From: Isochrysis galbana
Lineage: Eukaryota > Haptophyta > Isochrysidales > Isochrysidaceae
Assembly (NCBI GenBank): GCA_018136815.1
Contig: CM030931.1
Location: forward strand, 414,021-478,020
Reading direction: 5' to 3'
Length of the DNA stretch: 64,000 bases
The notes under the pieces were generated by a model. That model worked only from the letters and a program-made list of their open reading frames with translations, did no database searches and was not told the DNA's origin. This document shows positions 54,001 to 64,000 of the stretch, piece by piece; the first letter of the stretch is position 1; each line of letters starts with the position of its first letter. A program made the translations under genes and the position numbers.

Positions 54001-56201
54001 ACGCGCGAGCAGCCCTGTCGAAATCGGAGCCTGACGAGAAGTCCATTGCCTCTCTCCTCCAAGGGCTCGAAGCACTACCACTCCGCCTTAGAGAACGCTC
54101 CGATCTCCAAGCCAGACTAGCAACGCAGCGCTGGCTCCTCACGCGTCGTCCCGAGTTGTCGGTAGCCATTTCCTGTTGTGCAGCCCGGCCGTCCCTGGCT
54201 CTGCTTCGAGAGTTGTGTTTAGAGGCAGAAGAGCTCTCACTGGGGGAGTTGGCAGAAGTCGTCGAAGCAAGAGCGCGCTTGGCGGCCGCAGAAGCCTGGG
54301 ACGTGAAGGTCGAGGAAGCGATTCGCTGCCGTGATGGCATGGCTTCGCTTGCAAACCTTCTGGACGAAGCGGACCAGCTTGGCGTTGTTCCCCTTCAAGA
54401 GGCATCGCTGCGTCGTCGGGTGAACAATGCCTCATCATGGGCGGCACGCGCAGCGGGTGCACTGGAAGGGCCCACCACCGAAGTGGAGCTGCAAGAGCTG
54501 CTAGCGCAGGCAGAAGAATCCTCTGTTCCTCAGGCAGACCGCGATCCGCTGATAGAGAAGGCGGCGCTTGCCACTTGGTGGCGACAGCGCGCCAACGCAG
54601 TCTTTGTTAAAGAGGGATGCCGGCTTACGCTAGCGGAGTGCCTCGATGGTGATGGGCATTATGAGCTGGCCACTGAAAATGGTGGCTGGGCTGTTCACCT
54701 TGCTTGCTCGTTCTGCACGGGCTGCTCTCGCTTCGAGACAGCACAATTCATGATCGGGTGTGACAGCTGCGACCGCTGGTATCATGGGCCATGCGTGGGA
54801 GTCTCAAAGGCGGAGGGTGACGCAATGAACGAGTACGCATGCCCCACGTGCGCGGGACAAAAATACAGGTTTGGGCCGCCCTATCCTGTACCGCGCAAGA
54901 CGCGTCGGCCACGCCGGGCGATGGTCAAGGCACTAATGGCGGAAGCAGTTGCAATTGGTGTAGAGGTGGCTGAGCAAACGCTTGTCGGGCAGTTGTTGCG
55001 GGCGGCAGAAGAGTGGGATCGCGAGGCTGAGGAGCTCCTTGGACTCGGCAGCAGCGCTTCTCCGAAGGAAGGGGCGCAGGGTGTTGCTCATTGGAATGGC
55101 AGGCCTGCAGCTAGTGGTCGTGGCTGCGCAGATCTCGCACGCATTCGTGATCTTGTTGCTCGAGCCGAAACGCTTGAAGTCACTCCGGGATGGCTTCAGC
55201 AAGCCAAGGCATCTCGGGACCGCCTCGAGAATTGGAATCGCAATTTTGAGATGCTTGAGCAGGTGATTCGTCTCAGCCTTGCCCGTGCGACCTACCACGC
55301 AACCCCGCACCCCACATACTCCGATGTCCGTATGGAACGTGCGGCCCTTCATAGCGCGCGTGAGAAATGTTGTCTTTCGATGTACCGCCCATGCGGGCAT
55401 ACCCAGACGTTGTGCATGTTTGACCCTGCTCCTCATGCCTCGGCCCAGGCCACGTCAAAGTCCTCCGGACGCGCCGGTCCTACCGCTGCTTCCATGGCTC
55501 CCCCGACCACCTTCTCATCCCACGGATTCCTCTCTGCTGGCGCGTTCCCCGGTGACTCCACCGCCATAGGTGCGTCCCTTGCAGCGGAAGCGTCAGTTCT
55601 TACTATCAAGCATGTCGAGTTGCTATCCTCGATGAAAGCATGCCAAGACTGGCGCGTTTCAGCTCGGAGCGCATTGAGATCCGGGGCCGATGTCCCTACG
55701 CTCACCGCTCTATGCAACGTGGGTCACATGACGTGCTCTCCTGAGGCCGAGCTCCTCCGTATCGCGTTGGTGCGCGGACAGGCAATCGGTCAGCTCCTCG
55801 ACCCATCGATTGCTGCGGCCGCAGCCGCCCGCGCTGCGGCGACCGCGGCAGCGGAGGCTGCCAATAGGTTTGGCTCTACTGTGGGCGGCCCGTCAACGGG
55901 CGAATCCAGGCGCGCGCCGGTACCGGCGCCCGCGCCGGCTCCGTTGCGAGCAGTAGCGCCCGGTGGGGGCGCTCCAACTACGTTGCCGTCCTACACACCC
56001 GCGCCGCAACCCTATTCAGTGGTTGGCTCCTCGCTTCCGCCCACGGCGCCCCCGCCCGTATTGATAGGCGCCAACATGGCACCTCTAAGTCTCTCGCTCT
56101 CCAACAACTCTGCCCTGTTGTCTTCTGCCCCATCGAGCGCAAACGCCGCCACTGGCGCTCTCGACAGTAGTGTGAGCCTCATGGCAGAAGAAGAGTTGTG
56201 A
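48056..56201 (+). CDS. KDM5/JARID1-like Jumonji protein with degenerate JmjC site
   Basis: Five exons with matching phases: 48056-48247, 48473-48587, 48734-48846, 48983-49369, 49533-56201, about 2491 residues. Order: JmjN (PVLRPSAEEWEEPYAYLRSI..IG), ARID (EVDLFRLYCAVTSLGGYHAV..LRQHYSKILLQYE), an acidic linker with a basic NLS-like KDRRRDKRRRD near 420, JmjC (682-830), C5HC2 zinc finger (1008-1055), PLU-1-type helical region, PHD finger (1476-1524), more helices, and a second PHD (1994-2042). KDM5 enzymes remove methyl groups from H3K4. Here the Fe-binding HxE of the JmjC is replaced: the W-HIE-D block reads W-GVH-P (696-700). The distal His (818) and PKTW Lys (715) remain. The PHD usual between ARID and JmjC is not visible. 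It is probably a chromatin-binding scaffold, not an active demethylase. Confidence 0.85.
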
Positions 56202-56230
56202 CCTGACTTCCTGATTTCTCACAATGGCGT

Positions 56231-56373
56231 GCCTCGGCCCCTCGGTACTGCCGAGGCCAAGACGAGGGCACAGTGTTTGGTCAGCGACTTGTTACTTCTT
56301 ATAGTAGCGCGCCTTGGCCGCTCGGTATTGTCGAGGCTAGGACGAGGGCCTAGTGCTTGGTCAACGGCTTGTA
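56231..56373 (+). repeat. tandem 80-bp unit with hairpin, 3' flank of the KDM5-like gene
   Basis: Two units offset by 80 bp. In unit 1 GCCTCGGC (56231) pairs perfectly with GCCGAGGC (56250) around an 11-base loop. In unit 2 GCCTTGGC (56311) faces GTCGAGGC (56330); both changes leave G-U wobble pairs and the loop length is the same. Each is followed by a similar GACGAGGGC..AGTG(T/C)TTGGTCA tail. Confidence 0.7.
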
Positions 56374-57246
56374 CTGCCGCTGCCAAAAGGACACCGGCTC
56401 CCACCTCTCATCGCGTGGGAATTTGCGCATGCACTACAGGGCCGTTCTCCGGGACACTCTGGGACACATGGAGTTAGTGGCCGCTCAGCCTCGGATTCTG
56501 GCGATAAATGCAAGATTCTGTTCAGATACCATCTCCTGTCACTACAACTATGCTAAACGTAAACTTGGCCGAAATTCACGTTCACTAGCCGTATTAAGCT
56601 TGCTGTTGGGGTGACGCCTTGCGGCTTGTATCTTCGATTGTGATTGTAGCTCGGTCACTCACTCTATTTAACCACTATTTCCCACCTCCCCTGGGTGTCC
56701 AAGGATTCCGCAGGGTCCCCCCTACCTCCTACCTGCCCCGCCAGCCGCCTCCCCCGTCCGAACAATCCCCTCCCAGGAGGAGCGCCTCCGAGAGATCCCG
56801 TACGTGTCGCGCAGGCAGGCAGCTCCCGCCGCCGCCGCCCCCGTGTTGTATTCCTGCCCATCTGAAGGCTGTAGGCATGAGGCATGAATATTCGTGTAAG
56901 GTACGCGCTCACAATTACAATTGAACAGTTCCCCGTGTTGCCACTGACGCACAAGACACACAGATTCGGATTCCCCATGGTCTCAAGTCCAGGTTTGCAG
57001 GTTTTGGTCTCGAAATTTGCGATTCAAATTTTGTTTTTGCTGTTACTATAATTGTTGGCTCGTTTAAGGTAATAAACCGGCATGACTTCGACTTCTCGTT
57101 CTGCAGTCGCTCTGCGAGACTCTCTCTCTCTCTCTCTCCGTCCGCCTCTCCTCGGCCGACGGCAGGAAGATTCGTCCAAAACATTCTCCGGTCCCAAGAT
57201 ATCTCGTATCATTAGGAAATCAAATTCGTCGTAGGCCTCTCGAGTC
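56374..57246. other. intergenic, nothing recognised
   Basis: A CT microsatellite lies at 57119-57140; no supported gene. Confidence 0.45.
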
Positions 57247-57474
57247 GTGCTAGTCACTAAGAAGGATGGCTCCGTACGTTTCTGCGTAGATTATCGCGAC
57301 GTCAACTCCAAGCTTCGTCTAGAGGACAGCCCTCTTCCCCTCACGGTAGAAGCCATCGACCGATTGTCGTCCGGCCAAGGCAACCTTGATTCTCTATTCC
57401 TTTGCACCCTGGACCTGGCATCTGGTTTCTGGGGTATACCGATCAAAGAGTCCGATAAACATATCAGCGCCTAG
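57247..57474 (+). mobile_element. Ty3/Gypsy reverse transcriptase fragment
   Basis: LVTKKDGSVRFCVDYRDVNS, then DSPLPLTVEAIDRLS and LCTLDLASGFWGIPI are the first three blocks of a Gypsy RT (KKDGS.RFCVDYR.LN; PLP..ID.L; TLDL.SG.W.I). The frame stops before the YxDD block. No LTR, protease or integrase is visible nearby. Confidence 0.8.
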
Positions 57475-58390
57475 TACTAACACGGATGGTACTAGCCCTG
57501 CGCACGGGAGTACTATCTTAGCACCAAATAGCCTATAATTGGTCTCAGATACGCTCAGAGGTGTCGTTCCGTCAATTGTGGGACATCAGTCGAATTGAGC
57601 TATCGAATGTCCACAGTTGTATAGAGCGTTATTTTAAAATTAAATGCAAACTAGCGTAACAACTTTTTTCCCCTGCTTTCCCGCGGCGCGTGTCCTCCCC
57701 CCTCCCGGGGCGCCGTGTCGGCGCTTTTCCCTGTGTGACAACTACATAACCATACATTTTAAGAGATATTTATTACTTGTCGGTGCACGGCGCGATGTGC
57801 ATCGGTCCCCCCGCGGAGACGCCGTGCGTGCGCATGCCAACTTTTTCCCTATGCGTACCCCCTAAGGTCCACATTTACGTAAATTAGCCATTGTTTCTTT
57901 GCGCAGTACGTGTGATGACTTGCAATCACATTGTGCACGCCGTGCGTGGGCACGGCGCGATGTGCATCGGCCCCCCCGCCCCCCGCGGGGCGCCGTGCGT
58001 GCGCATGCCAACTTTTTCCTATGCGTACCCCTAAGGCCCACATTCACGTAAAGTAGCCATATAAGAGATGTTTCTTTGCGCAGCACGTGTGATGACTTGC
58101 AATCACATTGTGCACGCCGTGCGTGGGCACGGCGCGATGTGCATCGGCCCCCCCGCGGGGGCGCCGTGCGTGCGCATAGCAACTTCCAGGAAGGTGCACG
58201 CCGTGCGTTCACTCTTTCCGCGGGGGAACTCTGGGCGCAGAGGCGGTCGGGAACCGTGGGGACACCCCCTGGGACCGGGGAAATTAATACCGTATATTGC
58301 GAAACACTAACGTAAACAACTGATAGGTCTTTTGGTCTCTCCCCTCCCCCCCGGGTCCCCTCCCCCCTCCCCCGTCTCCCCCTCCCCCTC

Positions 58391-58678
58391 TCATCGACCT
58401 ACCAGAGAGAGAAGGCTCCTACTGCCTGCCTCCCTCCTCCCTCCTCGCTCACCCTCCAGCTCTACCCTCCAGCACCTGTCGAGGCAGTACGGGCAAGCGC
58501 TACCATTCGGGCGGGATGCCCATTCTTCGAGACAAGATCTGTGGAAAGCGTGATTGCATGGTGTCACAAACGCTTCCTCATCTGACAACGGCATGTAACA
58601 GATTGGGCACTCATCGTAGTCTGGCATGTGGGCACTCATCAAGCCATACATGGGCCGTTGGTGCAAGGCAAACCTCAT
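58391..58678 (-). CDS. small RING-H2 finger protein
   Basis: 95 residues from ATG 58678, or 78 from the ATG at 58627 just before the finger. DECPICYMPLSDEEAFVTPC then NHAFHRSCLEEW..CPYC gives C-x2-C-x(13-14)-C-x-H-x2-H-x2-C-x(13)-C-x2-C, the full ligand set of an E3-type RING-H2. The rest is Arg/Gly/Ser-rich, encoded by a pyrimidine tract. It lies inside element B and overlaps an ORF on the other strand, so it may be a captured gene fragment. Expression is not known. Confidence 0.6.
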   Translation of the reverse strand: MRFALHQRPMYGLMSAHMPDYDECPICYMPLSDEEAFVTPCNHAFHRSCLEEWASRPNGSACPYCLDRCWRVELEGERGGRREAGSRSLLSLVGR

Positions 58679-58973
58679 GCTCGTCGGCGACTACTCCGAC
58701 GAGTACGACAGGATCCCCAAGACCAAGTACATTGGAGACGAGGCCGCCGTCGCGTACCTCTGCATGGAATATATCATGGCTGAAACGAATCCCATGGTGC
58801 AAGTGCACCGAGCAGCTGGCAAACTCTACATGGAGAACAAGAAGGCCATCCTCGCACGCGTCACGGACCTCGCCACCCAAGATCAGCCAAGCGACACCGT
58901 CGCCTGCCAGCAGAACGACGAGGAAGAGGGATGTGAGAAAAAGACGAAGAAGATGAAAACTCACCCCGCGTAG
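58626..58973 (+). CDS. uncharacterised ORF at the right end of element B
   Basis: 115 residues: LMLVGDYSDEYDRIPKTKYI, DEAAVAYLCMEYIMAETNPM, a helical middle, and a basic tail EKKTKKMKTHPA. The last 25 codons recur at 44274-44351. The composition is protein-like and the acidic/basic balance normal, but I recognise no family. It is antisense to the RING-H2 ORF for 53 bases. Possibly the 3' exon of a gene belonging to the element family. Confidence 0.3.
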   Translation: MWALIKPYMGRWCKANLMLVGDYSDEYDRIPKTKYIGDEAAVAYLCMEYIMAETNPMVQVHRAAGKLYMENKKAILARVTDLATQDQPSDTVACQQNDEEEGCEKKTKKMKTHPA

Positions 58974-59097
58974 CTGGGGGTGTTACCACGTGTGTTGGGA
59001 GTGGGGGAGCGTGATGAGCTTTGTAATAATAATATTATTGTGGCTAACCAAAAAGAAAACAAGCACATAGCCTGGTCCTCTTTTGACGGAACGCGAC

Positions 59098-59403
59098 TCA
59101 GGCTCAGGCTCTAGCTCTAAGTACCCCGAGAAGAGGGCACACACGTTCTAACGTGAAGCAAGGGCGGCGAGTAGCAGACGGAGCCGTTCAATAGCTCGTC
59201 TGCTAGCCAACAAGATGCTCTACTGCTCTACACTGGAGTACAACCCTAGAGTAATAGAATGTCCAACTCAGGATAAATGACAAATATGACAAATGACGAA
59301 TAAGTACTCCATAAGTATCTATTCTTGTAAAGTGCAGTAGCGGGGCGCTGTGAATGAGTCGTGGTGTGACCGCCAGCCACCGCTGTCCACGAGCGCCGCG
59401 TAA
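59098..59403. other. intergenic, nothing recognised
   Basis: Short stretch between element B and the GA tract; no motif. Confidence 0.5.
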
Positions 59404-59405
59404 CA

Positions 59406-59437
<32 letters not shown>

Positions 59438-59607
59438 AGGGAGAAGGGAGAGAGAGAAGGGAGAGAGAGAAGGGAGAGAGAGAAGGGAGAGAGAGAAGGG
59501 AGAGAGAGAAGGGAGAGAAACAAGGGAGAGAGAGAAGGGAGAGAGAGAGAGGAGAGAGAGAGAAGGGAGAGAGAAGGGAGAGAGAGAGAGATTGGGAGAC
59601 GGAGATT

Positions 59608-59694
<87 letters not shown>

Positions 59695-59745
59695 CGGGGG
59701 GGGAGGGGGGGGGGGAGGGAGGGAGGGAAGGAGATTGGACTCTGC
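59404..59745. repeat. GA-rich microsatellite
   Basis: Runs of GAGAGAGAAGG units (about 59440-59580) followed by nearly pure GA (59612-59692) and a G-rich end. The (Ser-Leu)n and (Glu-Arg)n ORFs here are artefacts. Confidence 0.95.
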
Positions 59746-59829
59746 AGGGTGAGGCTTTCAGTATCGCTAGCTAGGGTTGAGGGCGCGAGCCAGTTGCAGC
59801 GTGGGAAACGCTGTGCCATCGCGCCCTCG

Positions 59830-62800
59830 ATGCTATCCTCTTCTCGTTCCTCTCTCTTCCTCTGCTGCCACCACACAGCACGGCCTCTCTCTCTCTTCCT
59901 CCGCCACCACACAGCGCGGCCGCTTCGGCGTTCACTTTGCGACGGCTCGGCCGCAAAGTCTCTCGTGCACAAGCAGATCCTCCATTTCGCCGAGATGGTC
60001 CGCCCCAGCGAGCGCGAGCGGCGTGCGAGGGCAATCGCCATCTCGCGCACGCGAGACGTTGTGAGGGCCGCCTTGCCCGGCGCTGAGCTCCATCAGTTCG
60101 GTTCCACCTCGACAAGCATCGCACTGCCGGGCTCGGACCTCGATCTTGTTGCCATCTATCGGCCAGACAGCCGCCGCTCCGACCCTTTCACCTCACTGCG
60201 CAAGGTGCGTAATGAGATGCGCCGCTCGCAACTGCACGAGCCCAAGAAGCAGGCGATGCTCCTCAACGCCAAGGTGCCGCTGCTGAAGTTCACTGAGCGA
60301 GAAAGTGGTATGCCCATCGATCTCTCGTGCAATTCTCTCGACGGTCTGCGCAACTCACAGGCGATCCGCGTGGCGATCCAGTTCCGTCCGGAGCTTCAGC
60401 CGCTGATTTTGGTGGTGAAAACCTTTCTCAAGCAGCGGGGCCTTAACGAGACCTTCAACGGCGGCATCGGCTCATATCTGCTCTTTGCCATGGCCTTGCA
60501 AAAGATTGAGCCACGAACCCGTTCAACAGACCTCCTTGAGGCGGCAAGGCAGCTAGGACAGGTCGCGCAGCTCCGCGTCTCTCTCGGCGAAAAGGGCTCG
60601 CATGAGTTTCTCAGCGAGCAAACAGTGGAGACTACAGATGTTGTATTTGAGAGGCCGCAGCTATTTCAAGATTACATGCGTGCGGGGGAACAGGAACGTA
60701 GAGGGCGCGTGACAAGCGCTGGTGTGATGGACGACATAGATGATTCTGCAGAGAGGCAGCCTCCCGAAGCACCGTCGCGCGAGGAGCCCCCCGACCCGAG
60801 TCAAGCCATCCCAGCCAATCGTCTCGAGATCCAGAATGCTGCCATGCATGTCGGCGACGCGGGTGCGAGCGTTGCAGCGGCATGTGCCGGCGAGACAGTA
60901 ATGCGATTCCTGATGCGGAGTCCTGATCAAGCTAGTGAAGGAGAACGCGTCTTCGAGCAGGCAGCTGTGTTACGCAACCTGTCGCGCGCAGAGTTGCGCG
61001 AAGTTTGTGGTAAGCGGTGCCCCTCATCTCGTGCCTAGCGACAGCTCAAGGGCCCCTGCTGTCTCAGGAGATGGCATGGAGCGGACATGCGTCTCTGGTG
61101 TTGGCAAGTCCGTTGGAAAGCCGTCGGGTATCTTGGACATGGCAACACCCTCGGAGGGGCGTGAATGTAAGGCGGGCGAGCCGTACCTGCATATACCCGC
61201 GCCTCTATCATCTGATTGTATCCTATCCTTGCATGCTTTTTCTCAGTCCAACGAGGCATATCCACTAGAGGTGGTCGAGCGGCCATCTTACTCCGTCTTT
61301 CGAGAAGGGAGCTCGCGGCTTCCCCCGCCACGGGTGTCTGCCCTTTGAATACCGCCGCGGTGGGCACTGCAATTGACGCTGAGGCTGATGCCGGTGCCAC
61401 ATCTTTATCGGATGCTAGCGTAACGCTGGTCACGCCCAGATGGACTCATGGCGTGAGAGGCGGGGACATGAACCCGCCGCTACAGGGCGCGAGAGCTGCT
61501 TCCGTCTCCAGCGCAGGTACAAGAGAAGTCCCTAGACATCCAGAGGCGATCGTGGGGACAATGAATGAATTGAGAGCAGGCCATTGGGCTGAGAATTCGG
61601 GGTTTGGTGCAGAGGCTGCCATCGGAGACGTAACGCCGGTTGCCCGCCACGCCTCCGACGGTGTCGGCAGGTCGGGTGGAGAACAAATTGAAGTGGGAAC
61701 ATCCACTGCAAATGCTCAAGTGGCGCCTATGCACCAAACTTCGTCAGGCAGGTTACCGATCACCCGACACCCTCGTATCGTATATCTCCATTCCGAGAAC
61801 TGCCCCGATCTCGGCGAGGCGCTGCTCAGCTTCTTCGAGTACTACGGCCACCTCTCTGCGCCGCTCACCGTGCACGATCCTCTTGCTCCGCACGTGAATC
61901 TAGGAGCCAAGGCGCATCAGTTCGCTGAGGCACGGCGCCATTTTGCTGAGGCGGCACGGGCTCTCAGGGAGACGAAATGTCTGTCTGCTATTCTCATTGG
62001 TAAGCCATGAAGCTCGTCTAGGGGACAGAGCATGTAGCCCATGATCACTGCGCATTCAATGCATAGTCATGGAAGCGGACCTACTCCCGCCTCGCCTTGT
62101 ACCGTCGAAATGTGCATCTAGCCTTGCTCTAGCTCATCTGCCCCGTGGCCTTGGTTGCAGGCTGGCCGGAGGGCGGCATGGCGCCTCGCCCTCAGTTGGC
62201 TGGCCCCGAATTCTACTCGCCATCGAAGGAGAAAGCTAAGCCCCGTCGACGCCGTGAGCATGGTGCTCCCCACGCTGTTGAAAGCTCAGGCGGCAGGTCT
62301 CTTGCCGTGGACGCCCAGGTCGCCGGTGGTGCAGTGGATGCGAACCCGTGGCAGACGAGACGTAGGCAAACAACGGAGCTTCGGCGCGCCATAGGATCAG
62401 GCCAATGGGGCCGGGAAGCGAAGGATGCGCTACTAGCAATGAAGGGTGGCATGAACCGTCCGTCAGGTGGCCGCGTACGCAATCTAGCACGGGCGCTTGG
62501 AATGAGACCCCAAACAGTCGCATCCATTTTGAGGAGAGAGCATCGGAGGTGCGCGATCCCCGTGACACATGCAGAGGTCGTGCGTTCCCCTCCGCTTGAT
62601 GGTGAATGCTTGCGGAAGGCAGCGATGACTACAAGGCGGGGTGCCACCTGACCTCACAACATTCCACCTCATACTATCGCATACTTTCTACCACCCGGTA
62701 CCGCCTCCGTGGAAGAAATCGCCCCTCACCCTGCCCAACTCGTGAAGATTCTGCTGAAGATTGCCCTTGTTGTTGCAGAGTCCTAAAAGAAAAGCGAGCC

Positions 62801-64000
62801 ACTAGGTTGCCCTCCTCGTCGAGCGGGTCGCTATACGTGCCCTCACCTACGCTTGCAGAACAAGCCTGCAGCCCGACGCTTGATCGAAATCAGATCGCCG
62901 TCGAGGAGGATGGCTCAGACAGACCCGGCTGCTCGAGAGGCCATGAGGAAGGTCGTTGGCATGTGCGAGTTCCCGTAGCGGGGTATGGATGGGGTGGAGG
63001 CACGCAGAACGCTGCGGCGCTAGCAGAAGCGCAAGCATCTACGTATCTAGCGGATGGGCTGCATGCATCTATCGTCTCCGATCCGCTTGGGCTGCGTCCA
63101 AGAATAGTGGCAGCTCCATCTCGACTTGCCGTCGACGGAATGGACCAGGCCGCCCGATTCGCACAAAGTGCTCACGGACGAGCGTGTAACGTGAGCAGCA
63201 ATCCGCTTACTCACTTGGCCAGCGTGTGGAATAGGCTCACCGCCGCCTTCCCCTACATGAAGGGCCAGTCGACTGCTGAGGGAGAGTTGAGCTCTGGCAA
63301 AGCTTACGACGAATCATCAGATGATTCACTTCCGAGCAGCTCTGCTTTTGCACAGTCGACACGTGGTTCTCGTCACACCACCGCCAGTATTCCCTTGCCC
63401 CATCAAAATTTTAATGACTTCCTCCAGATGGAACGTTTGCGGCTCGCTGAGAAGAGGCGGCGGCGGGCGGGCTCAGTTACCGTAAGCACGAAGGGTGCAG
63501 AGCTGAGAGGTGACAGCTCATCCGGCGCGAAGGAAGGTGATATGAAGAGGGATTCGACGAGTGGGGTAGCATACGGAATTCCCCCTGTGAGCGACAAACA
63601 TATCACAGACACTGCCGCCGTTGCACAAGACTCGTCTGCTGCACTTAGTGCGGAGCTGAATGGAGGCATGAGTATAGACAACCCAGTGCATCTAGGCATC
63701 GACTTGGCCTCTTCGCAGCGTGGAGGTGGGCTTAACGTGCATTCGCATGGTTCGGGAGCAACAAGCAGCTCACTTTCGCCCTCCCACGTTGAAGTGCGCG
63801 AACAAGCTCTCTTAACGGTGGCGACCATTAATCACAGCGCGCACCATCGCGTCATCAGCCTTGTCCATCGAGCGCTGCAGGCGGACCTCAAGGACAATCG
63901 CAAGATCAATCAAAGGCTGCACCACGAGTACAGTCCCGGCGATGGGCATCACCCATGGCGTTGTCAACTTGTGGACACGGCGACTGGGCTCAAGTTTGAG
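59830..64000 (+). CDS. TRF4/PAPD5-like non-canonical poly(A) polymerase, 3' end outside window
   Basis: Exons: 59830-61009 (donor GTAAGC), 61247-61999 (donor GTAAGC), 62161 to about 62548, and 62779 onward, open to the window end; the first two junctions are phase 1. The nucleotidyltransferase core is clear: FGSTSTSIALPGSDLDLV with the GS motif and two Asp (residues 103 and 105), the third Asp in MPIDLSCN (164), and VVKTFLKQRGLNETFNGGIG then SYLLFAM, typical of TRF4. The PAP-associated domain appears in exon 2: EALLSFFEYYGHLS and VNLGAKAHQFAEARRHFAEA. About 400 residues of unrelated sequence lie between the two, an unusually long insertion. The C-terminal exon 4 is disordered with basic patches. 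TRF4-type enzymes tail nuclear RNAs for exosome decay. The donor ending exon 3 is uncertain. Confidence 0.8.

Larger units (their letters stand above)
57563..59097 (+). mobile_element. non-autonomous element B carrying a RING-H2 ORF
   Basis: The left end GTCGTTCCGTCAATTGTGGG has a hairpin (GTGGGACAT with ATGTCCAC) as at the Fanzor right end and element A. The right end is CTTTTGACGGAACGCGAC. Between them lie three GC-rich tandem units (cores at about 57790, 57956, 58134), a RING-H2 ORF on the minus strand (58391-58678) and an ORF on the plus strand (58626-58973). No transposase is present. The right 200 bp is also found at 44274-44493. Confidence 0.55.

Noticed and set aside
53456-54340. 294-residue minus-strand ORF
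   Set aside because: Ser/Arg-rich antisense shadow of the KDM5-like exon 5.

Overview
The window is nuclear DNA from a eukaryote. It shows spliceosomal introns with GT..AG borders, eukaryote-only regulators (a KDM5-type Jumonji protein, a UBR-type N-recognin, a TRF4-type poly(A) polymerase), LINE, Gypsy and Harbinger remnants, and nuclear genes for plastid proteins (ferredoxin-NADP reductase, a CreA-like lumen protein, an LPA-like protein). The high GC content, long purine/pyrimidine tracts and GTGCGC/GTAAGC/GTGAGC donors suggest a photosynthetic protist with a complex red plastid. A haptophyte is my best guess, but that is inference. One 100-N assembly gap lies at 36391-36490.

Layout. 0-6 kb: the 3' part of a VASt-domain lipid-transfer protein (+), a 1.58-kb repeat element (A), and a Dpy-30/RIIa plus endonuclease/exonuclease/phosphatase gene (-). 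6-17 kb: low-complexity DNA and nested retroelement debris (LINE ORF1, endonuclease and 3'-end fragments, a 731-residue gag-like ORF) around a GT8 glycosyltransferase (-). 17-22.3 kb: a CreA-like gene (-), a (GA)n tract, a broken PIF/Harbinger transposase and a broken Fanzor (eukaryotic TnpB relative) whose downstream end is shared with elements A and B. 22.5-31 kb: a TLC-domain membrane protein, a 1-kb MITE-like element, a DUF6625-like type II membrane protein and a young-looking LINE cut off before its reverse transcriptase. 31.8-35.7 kb: FNR (-) and an LPA-like gene (+), divergent. 36.5-42.1 kb: the 5' part of a UBR-box E3 ligase (-), cut by the gap. 43-45 kb: LINE fragments. 45.2-45.9 kb: a small TPR protein. 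48.06-56.2 kb: a five-exon KDM5-like gene of about 2491 residues. 57-59.1 kb: a Gypsy RT fragment and element B carrying a RING-H2 ORF. 59.8-64 kb: a TRF4-like poly(A) polymerase running off the right edge.

The host genes are unrelated housekeeping genes, not one pathway. FNR and the LPA-like gene share an upstream region and a photosynthetic theme. The KDM5-like, UBR and TRF4 genes act in chromatin, protein turnover and RNA surveillance. The most notable items are the Fanzor locus with its hairpin-bearing terminus shared by two non-autonomous elements, the KDM5-like protein whose JmjC domain has lost the metal-binding HxE pair, and a structured tandem repeat just after that gene in which both base changes keep the stem paired as G-U wobbles.
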